A DNA stretch of 64,000 bases from Ecdyonurus torrentis (Eukaryota; Arthropoda; Insecta; Ephemeroptera; Heptageniidae): positions 15,962,091 to 16,026,090 of the forward strand of contig OX439134.1 of NCBI GenBank assembly GCA_949318235.1. The letters are read 5' to 3'. Shown here in pieces: positions 38,093 to 58,900 of the stretch. The position numbers and the translations under genes are program-made. The first letter of the stretch is position 1; every line of letters starts with the position of its first letter. Below the pieces are notes generated by a model. That model had not been told where the DNA came from. It saw nothing but the letters and a program-made list of their open reading frames with translations, and made no database searches.

Positions 38093-38287
38093 AGTGTGCG
38101 TGCAGATATTTTACGATATTTTACTTTAAGTCTATTGTTCCTCTACTTAACCCTTTGCAACGGAGGTGCACATTGTCATTACATAACGTACTTAAATGCA
38201 TATTAACTAATAATTATGGTGACCTTGAAAACATGGATCATCACAATACTTTATTATTGTGCTGTAAATTTTGAAAAAATAGAGATA

Positions 38288-38402
38288 TACGACCTCATGT
38301 TTTAAGCTGATCTCCAATTTGGGTACAGTACTATCTTAACCCAAATTGGTGTATTGTGGGTTAGTCTAAAACATGAGGCTGCCTAATTTACAGAGCTCTA
38401 CG
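38288..38402. repeat. Imperfect hairpin
   Basis: CCTCATGTTTTA and TAAAACATGAGG form outer arms; CCAATTTGGGTACAGTA is mirrored by TTAACCCAAATTGG. Likely another short MITE. Confidence 0.55.
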
Positions 38403-39072
38403 CACAACGAGCAATATTATTTACATTCAATAAAGCGAGTTTTGCAAATTTCCTATTGTAGTACATTGAACAACTTTTTAAAAATATAACATAGCAGCAA
38501 TGCATTGTCAATTTGTTACATAAAAAAAAGTAAATGCACAGTACAGTATTTAAAAATGAGTTCACCAAGTCAACAAGAACTCCAATTTAAACATTTTTAA
38601 AATAAAAATATAAATATTTTAATCATTTAAATGCAATTAATATTTAAAATAACAGCCATAAAATATTACCAAAAAAAATAAAATTAAAATACCTTTAAAG
38701 AAAACAACAAAAAAGTTAAGACATGCCACAGAAGTATTTGTTAATTAAAAATTAACTTAAATTTAGTTACATAGTAAACCTGGAATATGTTAAAGTCATA
38801 TTTACAAAAGCAAATTTATCAATTATTTAATTTAAAGTACTTAATGTAATAATGATACAATTTTTATATATATAATAGCATTCATTAATCCTAACATTAA
38901 AAAATAAGTACAAACAATTATTAGGCCTATTATTTAAAAAATAAAAAATATATATATAGGATTTACTTATATATAAAACAGAAAAAAAAAACTTTTGTTT
39001 TTATAGAAACAACTGTACTTATTATTACTAAACCTAATTATTAGCACACAAAAAAATTATTTTTATTCAAAG

Positions 39073-39103
<31 letters not shown>

Positions 39104-39769
39104 TGGGAGGCACTAGGTAGAGGTATAGACCTCTGTCACATTATTGCCCCTGGTTGCCATCTTTGTGGTAGTAAAATATGCTGTCCAATATATAGGAAAA
39201 TACCATTCTTTTCCCTTGTTTAACTCTACAAAATAATTAGAACCTAAAACATTGGGTTTGTTTAAAAGCATAAAAATAGTTCCTATTTTTTTTTTATCAT
39301 ATTCTTTAACCACCAAGATGGCACCCATGTACAATAGGGAGAGATAGTAGTCTATATTTAAGTAGGAAAAAAAAATACATAAAAAAAACAACTATAAGAT
39401 ATAAAAGGTTGTTATAGGTAATATCGTACCGGACTGAAATCCTTTCCTATTTTTTTGATCCCTAATATTCCATCGATCCGTATGAGTGATCCAGTGTTAT
39501 CCAGAACCTTTGGTCCATGTCGGATCCAGTCCTTTAGAAGTAGAAGTTGGCTCGGCCAACATATAAACAAATCAACATGTTAGACATAATTCTTATGGTT
39601 GTGTTTTTTTTTTCACAAGATAAAAATACAAACAAAAATGTGATTTTAATTTTTTATGAGGAAGATTATTAAAAAAAAGCAGGAAATAGTATTATTATTT
39701 AAACTGAATTTATATCAGTTTGTAAGAAACACAATTGTGGATAGGTAAAATATGAAATTGTCTCTATTT

Positions 39770-39928
39770 ACTAATAAAGAAGCAAATGTTTTGAGGCTGA
39801 CGTTAAGTGAGTTTCATCATAACAGCTTCCGTTTCTATGTACTACTACACCAGCATGAAATGCATGCTCACGTTAGAGCAAAATTGTTTAAAGTTGGCCT
39901 CAAAACGGTTGCTTCTTTATTAATTAAT
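39770..39928. mobile_element. MITE family G copy
   Basis: CTAATAAAGAAGCAAATGTT at the left and GGTTGCTTCTTTATTAA at the right, with TTTTGAGGCTGACGTTAAG mirrored by TTTAAAGTTGGCCTCAAAA. It is an uninterrupted relative of the element at 43084-43660, showing the empty TTAA site. Confidence 0.8.
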
Positions 39929-40293
39929 AAGAAGTGGTTTATTATGGAAGGAAGAAAAAAAAATGTAAAATTACTTGATTTCACATAGATAATACATTAA
40001 AATTTATTTATTCATGATTGGATATTTATTAGTCATTATACAAAAGGGAACATTTAAAGTCAAGATTTGAAGTTTTAAAATCAAGAATCTAAAATTTTAC
40101 ACAATAAGAAGTGAGGGGAAAAAAAAAAAAAAAGTTCTAAGTGAGCATTTTTATAATACGACTTAAATTAAAAAAATATATAATTATGATGGTACACTTG
40201 TTATATGGCTTTAATAATAATAATAATCAAAATTATTAATGAGGGGGGTGCATGTTATACGATGGAATGTATAAGGATATGAGACGTTAGTTT

Positions 40294-45303
<5,010 letters not shown>

Positions 45304-45530
45304 AATTTACTCACAAAAACAAACAATAAATTTGATGTCGAACAGTGTAAAACGTAGTAAGCCGGTCTTCTTCTCAAGAAATGCCACAAATGGCGTCAGT
45401 GAAAATGGCGCGCGATAAAAAGTAAGAAAATGCGCGCGCAACTTCACCGCGAAAATCGATTTATTTTTGCAGCTCGTGTGACGAGCCGGTAACACGAGCG
45501 CTTCATGAAACAGACAAAACGGAACCGGCG
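45304..45530 (-). promoter_or_regulatory. Probable SRSF 5'UTR and promoter
   Basis: Just upstream of the SRSF start codon the sequence becomes rich in CpG (ATGGCGCGCGATAAA, AATGCGCGCGCAAC, GAACCGGCGCACTG), unlike the AT-rich surroundings, as expected for a housekeeping promoter. The transcription start cannot be placed from sequence alone. Confidence 0.55.
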
Positions 45531-47860
45531 CACTGCAAATTTTTGCAATAAAAAAGTATTATTTTTACAAATAAAAATACAGAAGTAGGTGTATGAAATA
45601 TAATTTAGGTCAAGGTGAATATATAACATAAATATTTCGTGTATTTTATTACATATTTTAATGTTATATGTATAGTAATGTTGTACGTAGCATATATTTA
45701 CATATATTTTTTATATTTTATTCTATGTCATGAAGATCTATAATCAGTTAGTGCACATATGTGACATTTTATACTGCATCAAAGTTGGTATTTTATGTGG
45801 TTCATCAATTTAATTATACACGTTGTTAGTATATAATATAAGAATCTCCTACAATATTTTGTAGGAGTTTTAAATATATATTTTTACATATTATGACGAG
45901 CACGAGCACTATAAAAGCAACATTTTCTGACGACATAAATGTGAAAATAAATTGGTACAGTAACTCATAATATAATACACTATAATATGTATATATTTTT
46001 CTTTTTTATTTACATAATTTAGGCATGATTATACTTATAGACGCATGTTATATTATTATGCTAGCTAAAATTTTTTAAATGATTATAGTCGAATGATTGC
46101 ATATATTTAAATGTTGCTGATTTGTTTGTAGGTGGAAATTAATAATTAATTTGCTAGCTTGTTTAAATATCGATGTGTTTAAAATATAATTATTTTAATT
46201 TGTAAAAAAATAAAAAATAAAATCAGTAATATATTATTATTATTTTTTTTTACTTTACTATATATATAGTGGTTATATGTATGCTTTAATATTTTTATTT
46301 TATGCTTATATACTGGGTAAAAAAAAAAAAAAAAAAAAAAACATAACCATAACACTTCTATTTATGTAATACGATGTCATTTATTTATTATAGTTTAGTT
46401 TTTAAAGGAATAGACCAGAGAAAAACATAAGCATCATTTATATCACAAAACACTTGATGGGATTTACATAAATAACATTAGTTTGTCTCAAAACCCAACA
46501 GTAGCCCCGTAGCAGTTATCAGAAAATTCGATTTATGCAACCCGTACAACATTTTCGTACTAATTTTTGCATGTTTCTGACGTCATAAACATGAATTTTT
46601 ACGCAAATGGCATACTTTACAGTACTTTCACGCTCTCTCGTAGGGCTACATTAACATTCTGGTAAAAATTGTCAACAGTTTTAAAGATCCCATTTCGTGT
46701 TTATTCATTAAAATCCACATGTTTTTTTATGTGGTCTATGGCTTTAAATTCAAATTATGTTCAAAATTATATAAAAATAAACAAAAAGAAAGTATATTAT
46801 TTTTTACAAAACTAAAATATATAGTATTGTATTTATAATATAGTAATATATAATATAATGTAATATATACCATTTTTCCTCGTTTGTTACGTATAATATA
46901 ATATTCTTTGACACGGAGCTGTGAAAATATGAAGACCATAATGTTTGTACTAAAAAAAAAATCCTTTCAAAATTTGATAGTATATATATAGTGGAACGAT
47001 AAAAAACATAAATCTGTGTATTATTATATAATACACACATTATATAATACACACATTATTTTTTTTTTTAAATATCATTCTATCTATTATTCAGTTTCAG
47101 TTGACTATAATTATTATCATGTTTATTATTATTATTATTATTAGAGATTTCATACGTATATTTATAGCACCAATTATAGTTTATGAAATTTGGATAATAA
47201 TTGATATAATATATATCATTCAAGTTTATTTTAGCATATTTACTTTTGTTTATACTTATATTAAAATCAAACGCATGTAGTGGCGTTAAAGTTATATAAA
47301 AAATAAAACTTTATAATATTAATAATGCTAAACCCCCCTCCCCTTTTTTTTAAAATTTGGTAATATAAGGATAACTATTTTCAAAGCAGTCAATTTTAGT
47401 GCAACCTGTTCAGGACAAATATTTTTATTGTGAGTTAAATCATAGTATTAAATTAATGTATAATTATTAATTAATTATATTTTTATACTTTAAGGATGGT
47501 TATAGTAATTCAGTTATAATTCAAAAACATATAATAATTAATCTATTAATTAAAACCTTTATTTGCTCTAATCATGTTTGATGATAATATAATGAAGGGA
47601 TAAAATTAAATGTCAAAGACATATTATTTATGAAATAAAACGTAAAATGTTTTCATATATTAGAGAAATGCTATTTTTAAACAAAACTCTGCACCGCTCT
47701 GCACGAGGGATAGACAAATTTAAATTTCCATCGATTTTTGCGCGTGCTTTCCTTTTCACTTCTCTCCACCAATCACAAACATGAAATGCATTATGGGTTG
47801 ATAGAAGTCTCTGGTAGAAGTCTCTAAGCATCCGCCAATGAGAAACGCCAAATATTTTCC
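45531..47860. other. Intergenic region between divergent SRSF and DYNLL genes
   Basis: AT-rich. Contains a small hairpin (CTCCTACAATATTTTGTAGGAG at 45847-45868), a poly-A tract at 46319-46341 and the family A MITE at 46402-46747. The last 150 bp become less AT-rich toward the DYNLL promoter. Confidence 0.5.
46402..46747 (+). mobile_element. TTAA-ended MITE, family A, full-length copy
   Basis: TTAAAGGAATAGACCAGAGA to GGTCTATGGCTTTAA, 346 bp. It has all the internal blocks, with TGACGTCA at 46578. Good reference copy for the family. Confidence 0.87.
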
Positions 47861-48021
47861 CTCATATGTAAGAAAGTTCTTGATTTTGAGCTGTCGTCTG
47901 TGTTTCAAAAAGGCTAGAAATTTCACTTTTTACCAACTTTAACTGAATTAAAATCATTCCAAATTGTTCCTGTATACATCAGGAATATAATTCTCTATAA
48001 ATTTTAGTGTCTACAGCTTAG
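47760..48021 (+). promoter_or_regulatory. Probable DYNLL promoter and non-coding first exon
   Basis: CCAAT motifs occur at about 47768 (CCACCAATCAC) and 47832 (CCGCCAATGAG). About 190 bp further on, a strong donor TACAGCTTAG|GTAAGTTA lies at 48021/48022. The + orientation and position fit a non-coding first exon that splices to the DYNLL start exon acceptor at 55436, like vertebrate DYNLL1. Inferred from signals only. Confidence 0.5.
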
Positions 48022-49669
48022 GTAAGTTAATTTTTTACAAATTTAAATTACAAAACTGTCAAAAATAAAATTGCTTGTCGGAATACCGTTGTCTTGAAAT
48101 TTTTGAAGCATGCATTTATCATGTTTTAACATTTTTACACAAGTTTTAATCCATTTATTCTAATAATCACTCATTAAAGAATGATTTATCATTGATATTA
48201 TCTTAAAATGCTAAATATTTTATGGTTAAATAACTAATTTTGATGTTGATGTGCATCGCGTGTTCGGTTTTTTTGACAAACGTCTTTTCTGATGGTGGGC
48301 GTTTGCTTATGAGATCATGTCCATTTAGGTATAAAATTTTGATGGTTATGAAGGCCGCTATTGCATAATTTTAATGCACTCATTAACTTTGACACCTATA
48401 TTCACCTTTTTTTAAAAAAATAATTAATAAATTTTTATTAGCATGCCAAAAGGCACAAAGCACGAACGAATGCAAAGGTATGCATTTATAATTTTGCGTG
48501 TAAAAATAATCTGATATATATTTTTTTACCTTCTGTTTCTTTTTACACCTTGCAATGTAATAATTAGAACAACATAACGTGCATATTAACATACATAGTT
48601 GAATAAAATTTCGCTTCCTCTTTGCTCTAATAACAGCATTGCAGAGAATTTTATTATCGTACATAATAATACGTTTCCATGGGAACTATTCTTCAAGAAA
48701 AAAAGAAAAAAAAAAAAAAAAAAACTTGTTTTGTCGTGAAAAATTTAATTTTTCTTTTGTCATTTTTAAATTTTAGACATTATTTATTTGAAATTTCTTT
48801 AAAAAAATATATATCGAAAAAAATGAAAGTATAGGCATAAAAAAAAATTAAAAAAAATATATATATATTGAATAACGCCCAATAAATGATTTTTTAGTAT
48901 TTTAAATTAATTACAACTTTTAAAATTCAAAATTCAAAGATACTTGAGAGAAAAAAAAATGCATCGATAGGGAGAAGAAAAAAAAAAAAAGAAAAAAAAT
49001 ATATTGAAACAAAATTTTTTGAGTATGCGGGTAATAAAAAAGCACGTGCTATCTTATAGTTTTTATGAACTTCACGAGAAAGAAACATTATAAAATGATA
49101 TAAACCCCTTTTATAACATGCGTTTATTTTTCTTATTATTTTTTTATTGTCACTCAGTTTTTTTAAGCATAAAAAAAAAAAAAAAAAAAAAAGACAAAAG
49201 TTATCCCTTACGAAGATTAAGTATATCTTTGAGTTAACAAAATGATAAAAAGAGAACTCTTTCGAACGACTTTTATATAATTAAATTATTTTCCACCCCA
49301 GTAAACATTTAAAAGAACTATAATACGACTTCAAAAAGATCAAATAATATCGATTTTTATGCTCACAAAATTGTATTATTAATTTATATTTGTAATGAAA
49401 AAGTTAGTTGGATATGTATGACATATAAACAATAATATATTTAAATTTTCTCATAATTTAATTTACTGTTGCCCTAGATATTTTGTTCAACTTTATGATA
49501 AAGTATAAAATTTGAACGCGAGCGTGCGAGAGCAAAGATATAGATAAATAGAAAGACATAATGCAGTTAAAGTAATGTTTCTTACCGATTAAGAATTTTT
49601 GCTAATTTTTTTAGTAGCCTATATCATGTTTAAATCTACCCATAATTATCCATAGGATGGTTGCATAGA

Positions 49670-50210
49670 CGACGCCATTTGTAAGCACGGGCCGGTATGA
49701 GAAAATGATACATTTTGTCGGTTTGAAAATACTTTGCAATTTTTTTGAGAGCATTGATGCTGAACACTTTAAATTACGTTTTCAAGTATGCAAGAAATAA
49801 TAATTTTCTAAAGAAAATATCCCCCAAAAAATCACGTTTATCCTATGCTGAGCAATGCTATTAATGATGTTCGTATACCTTGTTATTCGTGCCCAAAACC
49901 ACAAAAAAAATGACAATTACCTAATGCTTTTTAAATAGCATGCGCATATTTTTAGAGCAAGGGTACAGGGTTTACGAACATCATTAATGCTGTTCGCAAA
50001 CCTTGTTCTCTGCTCTTAAAATGACGATCAACTTTGGTTATTCAAATGGAATGCGCATTTTTTGGTGCAAGAAAACAGGGTTTACGAACAACACTATTAT
50101 TCATTGCTCCAGTATGGTGTCGAAGAGCATTCAGTCTGATGTCATGCGCATACACCATTTAGTATAAGTGTCATTTGAATATCTCTGTCCTAACTGCAGC
50201 AATTTTCTCA
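49670..50210 (+). repeat. Interspersed repeat family F, interrupted copy
   Basis: The left part 49670-49860 (GGGCCGGTATGAGAAAATGA ... TTTATCCTATGCTGAGCAATG) and right part 50097-50210 (CATTGCTCCAGTATGGTGTCG ... CTAACTGCAGC) together match the continuous copy at 17815-18145. They are separated by family I elements. Confidence 0.7.
49866..50092. mobile_element. Two tandem family I hairpins nested in family F
   Basis: GATGTTCGTATACC...GGGTTTACGAACATC (49866-49983, diverged) is followed directly by GCTGTTCGCAAACC...GGGTTTACGAACAACA (49988-50092). Both match the hairpin at 34597-34702. Confidence 0.75.
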
Positions 50211-50860
50211 TAATTAAAATCGTCTTTAAGATGTCCACGTAATACTAAAAAAAGAGAAGGACTTAAGAGCCCCCCTCAATTTTCCAGTACTTTGACACAT
50301 CACCACAGGTAACTAGCATTGAAAATTCAAATATATAGGTGGTTAATTTTGTTATATAAATTAACCAGAAATCCGAACTATATAGTATTGATTATTCATT
50401 ATAGATTTCGTAAAAAAAAACACTTTCTGATATTAGTAAAAGCGTACTGTTTTTAGCACATTAGTGTTATAAAACGTTTAATTAGTTAAAAAGACGACAC
50501 TTCATTATAATATATCATAAAAGTTTTAGAAAGCGAAAGTTTAGTTTTTGGTGATTGCAAAGACTGCAGTATAATATTACTTACAAAAGAAAAAAAAAAA
50601 AAAAGCTCCATCGTCGCCGAGTATATTATGTATAGTAGTTATTATCGTGAGTTTGAGCCAGCCGGTTTTTATGTCCTTGATGTTTCTTTTGTATTATATA
50701 TGTATAACCAGTCTAGTTACCAGTCTACTGTACAACACAAAAATACTTGAGGAAATTTACTTTACGTACCAAAAAAAATAATAATAATAATAATAATAAT
50801 AATATAGATGTTTAGTATGCATTTTTTACTGACATTGTTTATAATAAAAAAAATATACTG

Positions 50861-51080
50861 TACAGTCAGCTGGGGTGACTTTGAACGTCCGGGGTGACTT
50901 TAAACACCCAATTATCTCTGTCTTGGGGCCTTATTTTAAAAATTTAAAGAATTATACTATTGTTCAAATTTGGTTTTGATCTTCATGACGTTTCAAAATT
51001 TTAAAATGAGTGTCCAAAGTAGAAATAAGTGGGTGTTCAAAGTCACCCCGAGCGTTCTAAGTCATCCCGGTTGACTGTAC
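50861..51080. mobile_element. Inverted-repeat element with GGGGTGACTTT motif
   Basis: TACAGTCAGCTGGGGTGACTT and GTCATCCCGGTTGACTGTA form the ends. The motif GGGGTGACTTTGAAC/GGGGTGACTTTAAAC occurs twice on the left and in reverse twice on the right. 220 bp, non-coding. Confidence 0.7.
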
Positions 51081-51779
51081 AATTTTATCTTATTTATTCT
51101 GTTCTATATTAACTTTAGTGTGTTTTTATAACTAAATAACTTCAGAATTTAATTACGTTTTAAAAGAGAACCTAAATTACATTTTGTTCATTGTGCAATT
51201 TTTTTTTTACGTAAACTTTAAATTATTCTGTAATATAACATTATGTATTGTAAAGATTTTGTATAGTAATTAACTTAAGTCCTTTGTTCTTTACTAAGCA
51301 AACTAATAAATATTTTTCTATACCATATTTAAGTTTCAGCTGTGATATGTAAACTAAATTACATACTGTACCTAAAGTATTGTTCTTTACAGTCTTGCAC
51401 ATGTTCACATATTCTTTGCACCTCGTATCTGCACTCTCGTTGATATAAATAGATTGTTATTTCATTATTCAAAAGTGTACTTATTGATTTCTATATCGAC
51501 AACTAAAATAGAATCAATTGAAAATTTATTACTGTGTCTCGTATTCATTTCAATACATGATAAAAACGATATAATATAATTGCATTTAAAAAGTTTTGCA
51601 TTCTAGTAATACAAAAATAAGAAATAAATGTTGAGTGCAAAATTTCAAGTATAATATTACCGTAAAAAGTAAGTGCACTGATACAAAAGAGTATTTTATA
51701 ACGTGGTGGATTCGGGTGTATATAAAGGTGTATGCGGATGACGTCATATTTATTGCGCTTGGAGGCCATACTGGAGTAG

Positions 51780-52040
51780 TGCATAACATTGCTTAGCATA
51801 GGACAAACTTCATTTAAGCCAATTTTCTTTGCGGGAAATCGGTAAATTTTTGGTTATTGTTATTTTTCTCACATACTTGATATACTAATTCAACATATTT
51901 ACAGCATCAATGTTCTCAAAATTATTGCATTATAGTGTTTTTAAACTGGCAAAATGATTTTTTTTCCTACGTCACCCATGTTATTGAGTTATCCAACATG
52001 GCGTCGACTTTAACATGAATGCATAGACCCTATAGTAGGA
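51780..52040 (-). repeat. Interspersed repeat family F, reverse diverged copy
   Basis: AAACTGGCAAAATGA, GAGTTATCCAACATGGCGTCG and CATCAATGTTCTCAAAA match reverse or rearranged blocks of 17815-18145. The boundaries are uncertain. Confidence 0.5.
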
Positions 52041-52197
52041 TGAAACCATATAATAGTTGACGTATAACCTTTAAACGTCAAATTTTATGTGATTTCTTCT
52101 AACCATTTATGGGTTATGATATTATACTGATTTTTTTTTCAGTGTAATCAATTGTATTGTAATAAATGAAGTGTCGACTTTTATGAAACACACATAA

Positions 52198-52211
52198 TAC
52201 TGTATATATAT

Positions 52212-52270
<59 letters not shown>
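52198..52270. repeat. (AT)n microsatellite
   Basis: About 70 bp of AT repeat with small interruptions at the left edge. Confidence 0.95.
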
Positions 52271-52273
<3 letters not shown>

Positions 52274-53714
52274 TATAAATTTATTACTATAAACATAAAT
52301 AACAGTATATTATCGTAGAATTAATTTTATTTAATTTTAATTAAGTTTGCTTATTGCGTGCAAATACATTAGAATTTTATAGTATGTACTTTATTTATTA
52401 CAAACATGCAAATGCATAATTTAAAATAGTTATTACCATAATATATATATTATAAGATAAAAAGACAATGATAATAAATGTGATATTTAAAAAAAAAAAA
52501 TGACATTAGTAATATATAAAAATTGAAACGTTAAAAAGGAGCGCTATAAAGTAGTTGATTACTATTACGGTATCATGAAAAAAAAAAATGCATTCAATAT
52601 AATTTTTATTTATAATAATAATAAACTTCCCGACATTTATTAATTTGAAATAAGGTTATCGACGTTGTTCAAATTTGAAAGAGGTTTTTCGCTATCTTGT
52701 ATATTATTGTTTGTTATATTATATATGATATAATATGATTATATCAAAACAAAATAGTAAATTTCATATTAAACTTCTACTCCTAAGGGAAATTTATATA
52801 AATTTGTACAAAATACATTGCTTTTTTTTTGTCAATATAATCGACAACAAATAAAGTAAATCTTTTTTTTTAAATCATTTATTTTAAAGTAGGTCCTATG
52901 ACATAATATTATTTTATTTCCATAAAATTTCTATTCCAAAGGGAAATTTATCCATGTTTTACAAATTTTTTTTGCTACTGTATCTATAATAAAATCCAAA
53001 ATTATTTTGACACTTTTTTTTTAATTGGAAAGTAATAGGATTAAAAATTATTCACACTCTTTGGTTCATATATACACACACGATTGTGATAATTTAATTT
53101 ATCTATCAACTGGCGCTGAATTTGTAATAATAGTGTTTGCAACCCTGCTTTTATTTTTATTTATTATTTTTTTTTCGACAATCAATTACTTTTTCAATAA
53201 AATTGCGTTTTTTTTTCTAGCAAGGCAACAGGGTTAATGTTATTCTATATATAATAATAATATAATTATAATCTTTTATTAAGGCGCATACAGGGCTATT
53301 TCAGCCATATTCCATAAACCTGGGCCATAAATTGAGTCAATAATATTACAATAAAAAGACAAAACATTACAATATGCAAATAAAAACCTAATTAATTAAT
53401 TCTAGTTATGGGAACAAGAAAAAAATAGGCACTGATTTTAAATGGTAAAATATACTATCGCAATCGTACGTGTGCTAAGTAAACTGTAGCCCCCCCCCCC
53501 CCCCCTCTTGTTAATGAATGATAAATTTCAAATTTTGCATCTCTGCACCTTTTTTGTATTAAATTTTATAATACAATTATATAATAATAAAAAAAAAAAA
53601 AAAAACTCCCCGTTTTTTTTTTCTCTCTAAACGCCCTAGCTTTGTCAGCATTATATTAACCTTACGTTGAAAGCAAGTTGCACCTCCATCATCTTTCCTT
53701 ATATATTACAGAAT

Positions 53715-54790
53715 ATATCGACGAAATCAAATAGTAACCTCGTATCTTAGATTTTGATGTTTTCAAGTTTACAGTAGCACTGTAGCTCAGAAAAAAATTA
53801 CAAAAAATTAACTTTTATTTTATCCTAAGGCACATGTATTGCACATTACTTCAGCACAGTTTCAAACTTTTCCAGCTGATGGTGTCTTTGTAATTAACTA
53901 ATTAGTAACAAAAAATGACTTTTTTTTGTGTAATTTTGAAAACAATGATTTGAAAAGTGCATTTCCTCTGAAAGTACATGAGATAAAAATTTCAAACTCA
54001 AACAACCAATAAAGGAAATATTGATTATTCATGCCATGTATACAAAAAAAAATTGCAACCAACCCCTTTGCCAAAAAATGCAAAAAACGTAACTTTGTAA
54101 CTACAAGGGTTTTAAAGCTGAAAATCACTTTAGGGGTAGAATTGTGTATTGGTAATATGAAACCATTCAAATTATTTTGTTAAGGTAGTTGTGGGAGGAA
54201 ATATATATTTATTTAAAAAGTATATGTACTCTGGGTTGCATTTTACAGGCTGAATGTGCTGCGGGCTGCATTTATTAGGCGCTCTCAAGAATTTTACATC
54301 ATAATTTGGGGTTATTTTAGGGTTATTTCAATTAAAGTATAAAATCATTTTACCAATACAAATTTATGGCTCTAAACTGATTTTCAGCTTCTAAACCCTT
54401 ATAGTTTCACAGTTACGTTTTTTGCATATTTTGGCAAAGGGGTTGGTTGCAATTTTTTTTCGTATGCATGGCATGAATAATCAATATTTCCTTTATTGGT
54501 TGTTTGAGTTTGAAATTTTTATCTCATGTACTTTCAGAGGAAATGCACTTTTCAGATCATTGTTTTCAAAATTACACAAAAAAAGTCATTTTTTGTTACT
54601 AATTAGTTAATTACAAAGACACCATCAGCTGGAAAAGTTTGAAACTGTGCTGAAGTAATGTGCAATACATGTGCCTTAGGATAAAATAACAGTTAAATTT
54701 TTGTAATTTTTTTCTGAGCTACAGTGCTACTGTAAACTTGAAAACATCAAAATCTAAGATACGAGGTTACTATTTGATTTCGTCGATATT
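53715..54790. mobile_element. Large fold-back element, arms of about 440 bp
   Basis: 53715-54165 is mirrored by 54335-54790: for example ATCGACGAAATCAAATAGTA against TACTATTTGATTTCGTCGAT, and CCAGCTGATGGTGTC against GACACCATCAGCTGG. A spacer of about 170 bp (GGGTTGCATTTTACAGGC, GCGGGCTGCATTTATTAGGC) separates the arms. Similar frames appear in both arms (AKGLVAIFF, NNQYFLYWLFEFEIF), but only because the arms are copies; no protein family is recognised. Confidence 0.85.
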
Positions 54791-55449
54791 TTAGCGTCGG
54801 CGCTACAGGTTGCTTCTATTCTATATAATATACCGCTTCTCTGTGTGCTTTTTGCCTTTTCTAAAATAAACGTGTAGGCGTAGGTCGGAATATACACGCG
54901 CGCGCACTGTATAGCTCCATCATACACACAGCATCCAATGTATTTCTATACATCATTCATTCTTCAATCATCTAACAAAGTGACAACATCAAAATTTAAC
55001 TTCAAAATAATATTAATAATATTAATCTTATATCTTGTGAATATATAAGAAAATATAGTGAGATTTTTTGTTAATATATATATTTGCCTCGTCAAATCAA
55101 TATTTTTACAAAATAAGCTTATATATATAGGGGGAATGCAGGATCGAATGTCACGTAGTGAACAATTCCGTCAATCTTTTGTATCTTGGAGACCTAGAGG
55201 GAGTGTTTCACCTGGTTATGTACTGTACGCATGATTTAAAATATACACACAAACATATTATATGAAAAAAACACATTATTATTATATAGTAACTTTTTAG
55301 TAGTATGTAAAAAAAAAAAAAAAAAAAAAGTCATAATGATGAATTTATCTGCTGAATTAAGACGACGACGTTTTATAATGAGTACTGCTGTAACTAGATC
55401 TGAAGAACATCCCCCTTATGTGGTACCATGTTACAGGGCCAGTTCCATA

Positions 55450-58375
<2,926 letters not shown>

Positions 58376-58573
58376 TCCGAGGCCCTCCCCCTCCCCCTCC
58401 CACACAAAATACCCTCCATTCACAGTAAAATGTGAATTTCTATCTTTCCTATTTCCCATCCCTCCCTTCATTATTTTTTTCCCCATACCCCATGCACCCT
58501 AAAATAAACAAACAACAAAATACAAAAGAAATCTTCAACACCCTTCTAATAATGAAAAAAGACTTTTAAATGC

Positions 58574-58604
<31 letters not shown>

Positions 58605-58900
58605 GCTTAATTTAATTATTTAAATTTTTGTTTTACTTTTTGCCTTGCCTTTATGTATATGTTTCTTTTTCAGAATCTCTAAAAAAAATAAGTGTGAATG
58701 ATTTTTTTTTTCTTTTGGTCTAATAAATACAATTTTTTTTCCAGAAGTTATGTCTAAAACTTCAATGATTTTATGTAAAAAAGTAAATAATAATAAGTGA
58801 AATGTACACTTAATTTCATTGTAAAATGGGGAAAAAGAACTTTTTTTTTTTCATTAATTAATTTTTCGTTTTTTACTGTTAAATAAAGCTTGCTTTTATT
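58376..58900 (+). terminator. DYNLL 3'UTR with polyadenylation signals
   Basis: The stop is followed by a C-rich stretch (GGCCCTCCCCCTCCCCCTCCC), then AT-rich sequence with AATAAA at 58503 and 58882. The latter is followed by a T-rich stretch. The signal actually used cannot be chosen from sequence. Confidence 0.45.

Larger units (their letters stand above)
34073..40293. other. Intergenic region between ORAI array and SRSF gene
   Basis: AT-rich with many repeats listed separately: a GA tract, family I hairpin, family C copy, 35661 hairpin, the 36094-36699 element, a small TTAA element at 37956 and a family G copy at 39770. The stretch 37180-37480 is a loose TCC/CCT-rich area with no clear repeat unit. 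Stretches 36,700-37,950 and 38,400-39,760 otherwise hold only poly-A tracts (for example 39070-39098). The SRSF 3'UTR probably occupies part of 39.9-40.3 kb. Confidence 0.5.
48022..55436. other. Probable DYNLL intron 1, repeat-rich
   Basis: If the first-exon call is right, this is intron. It holds poly-A tracts (48705-48724, 49170-49192), family F copies with nested family I hairpins, a 220-bp hairpin at 50861, an AT microsatellite at 52198 and the large fold-back at 53715. Segment 54840-55235 is less AT-rich and has an unexplained 28-codon frame (55148-55234, MSRSEQFRQS start). It might be an alternative 5' exon. Confidence 0.4.

Noticed and set aside
53898..54610. Two similar frames of 90 and 62 codons on opposite strands
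   Set aside because: They are the two arms of the fold-back element, so similarity reflects the inverted copy. No family recognised.
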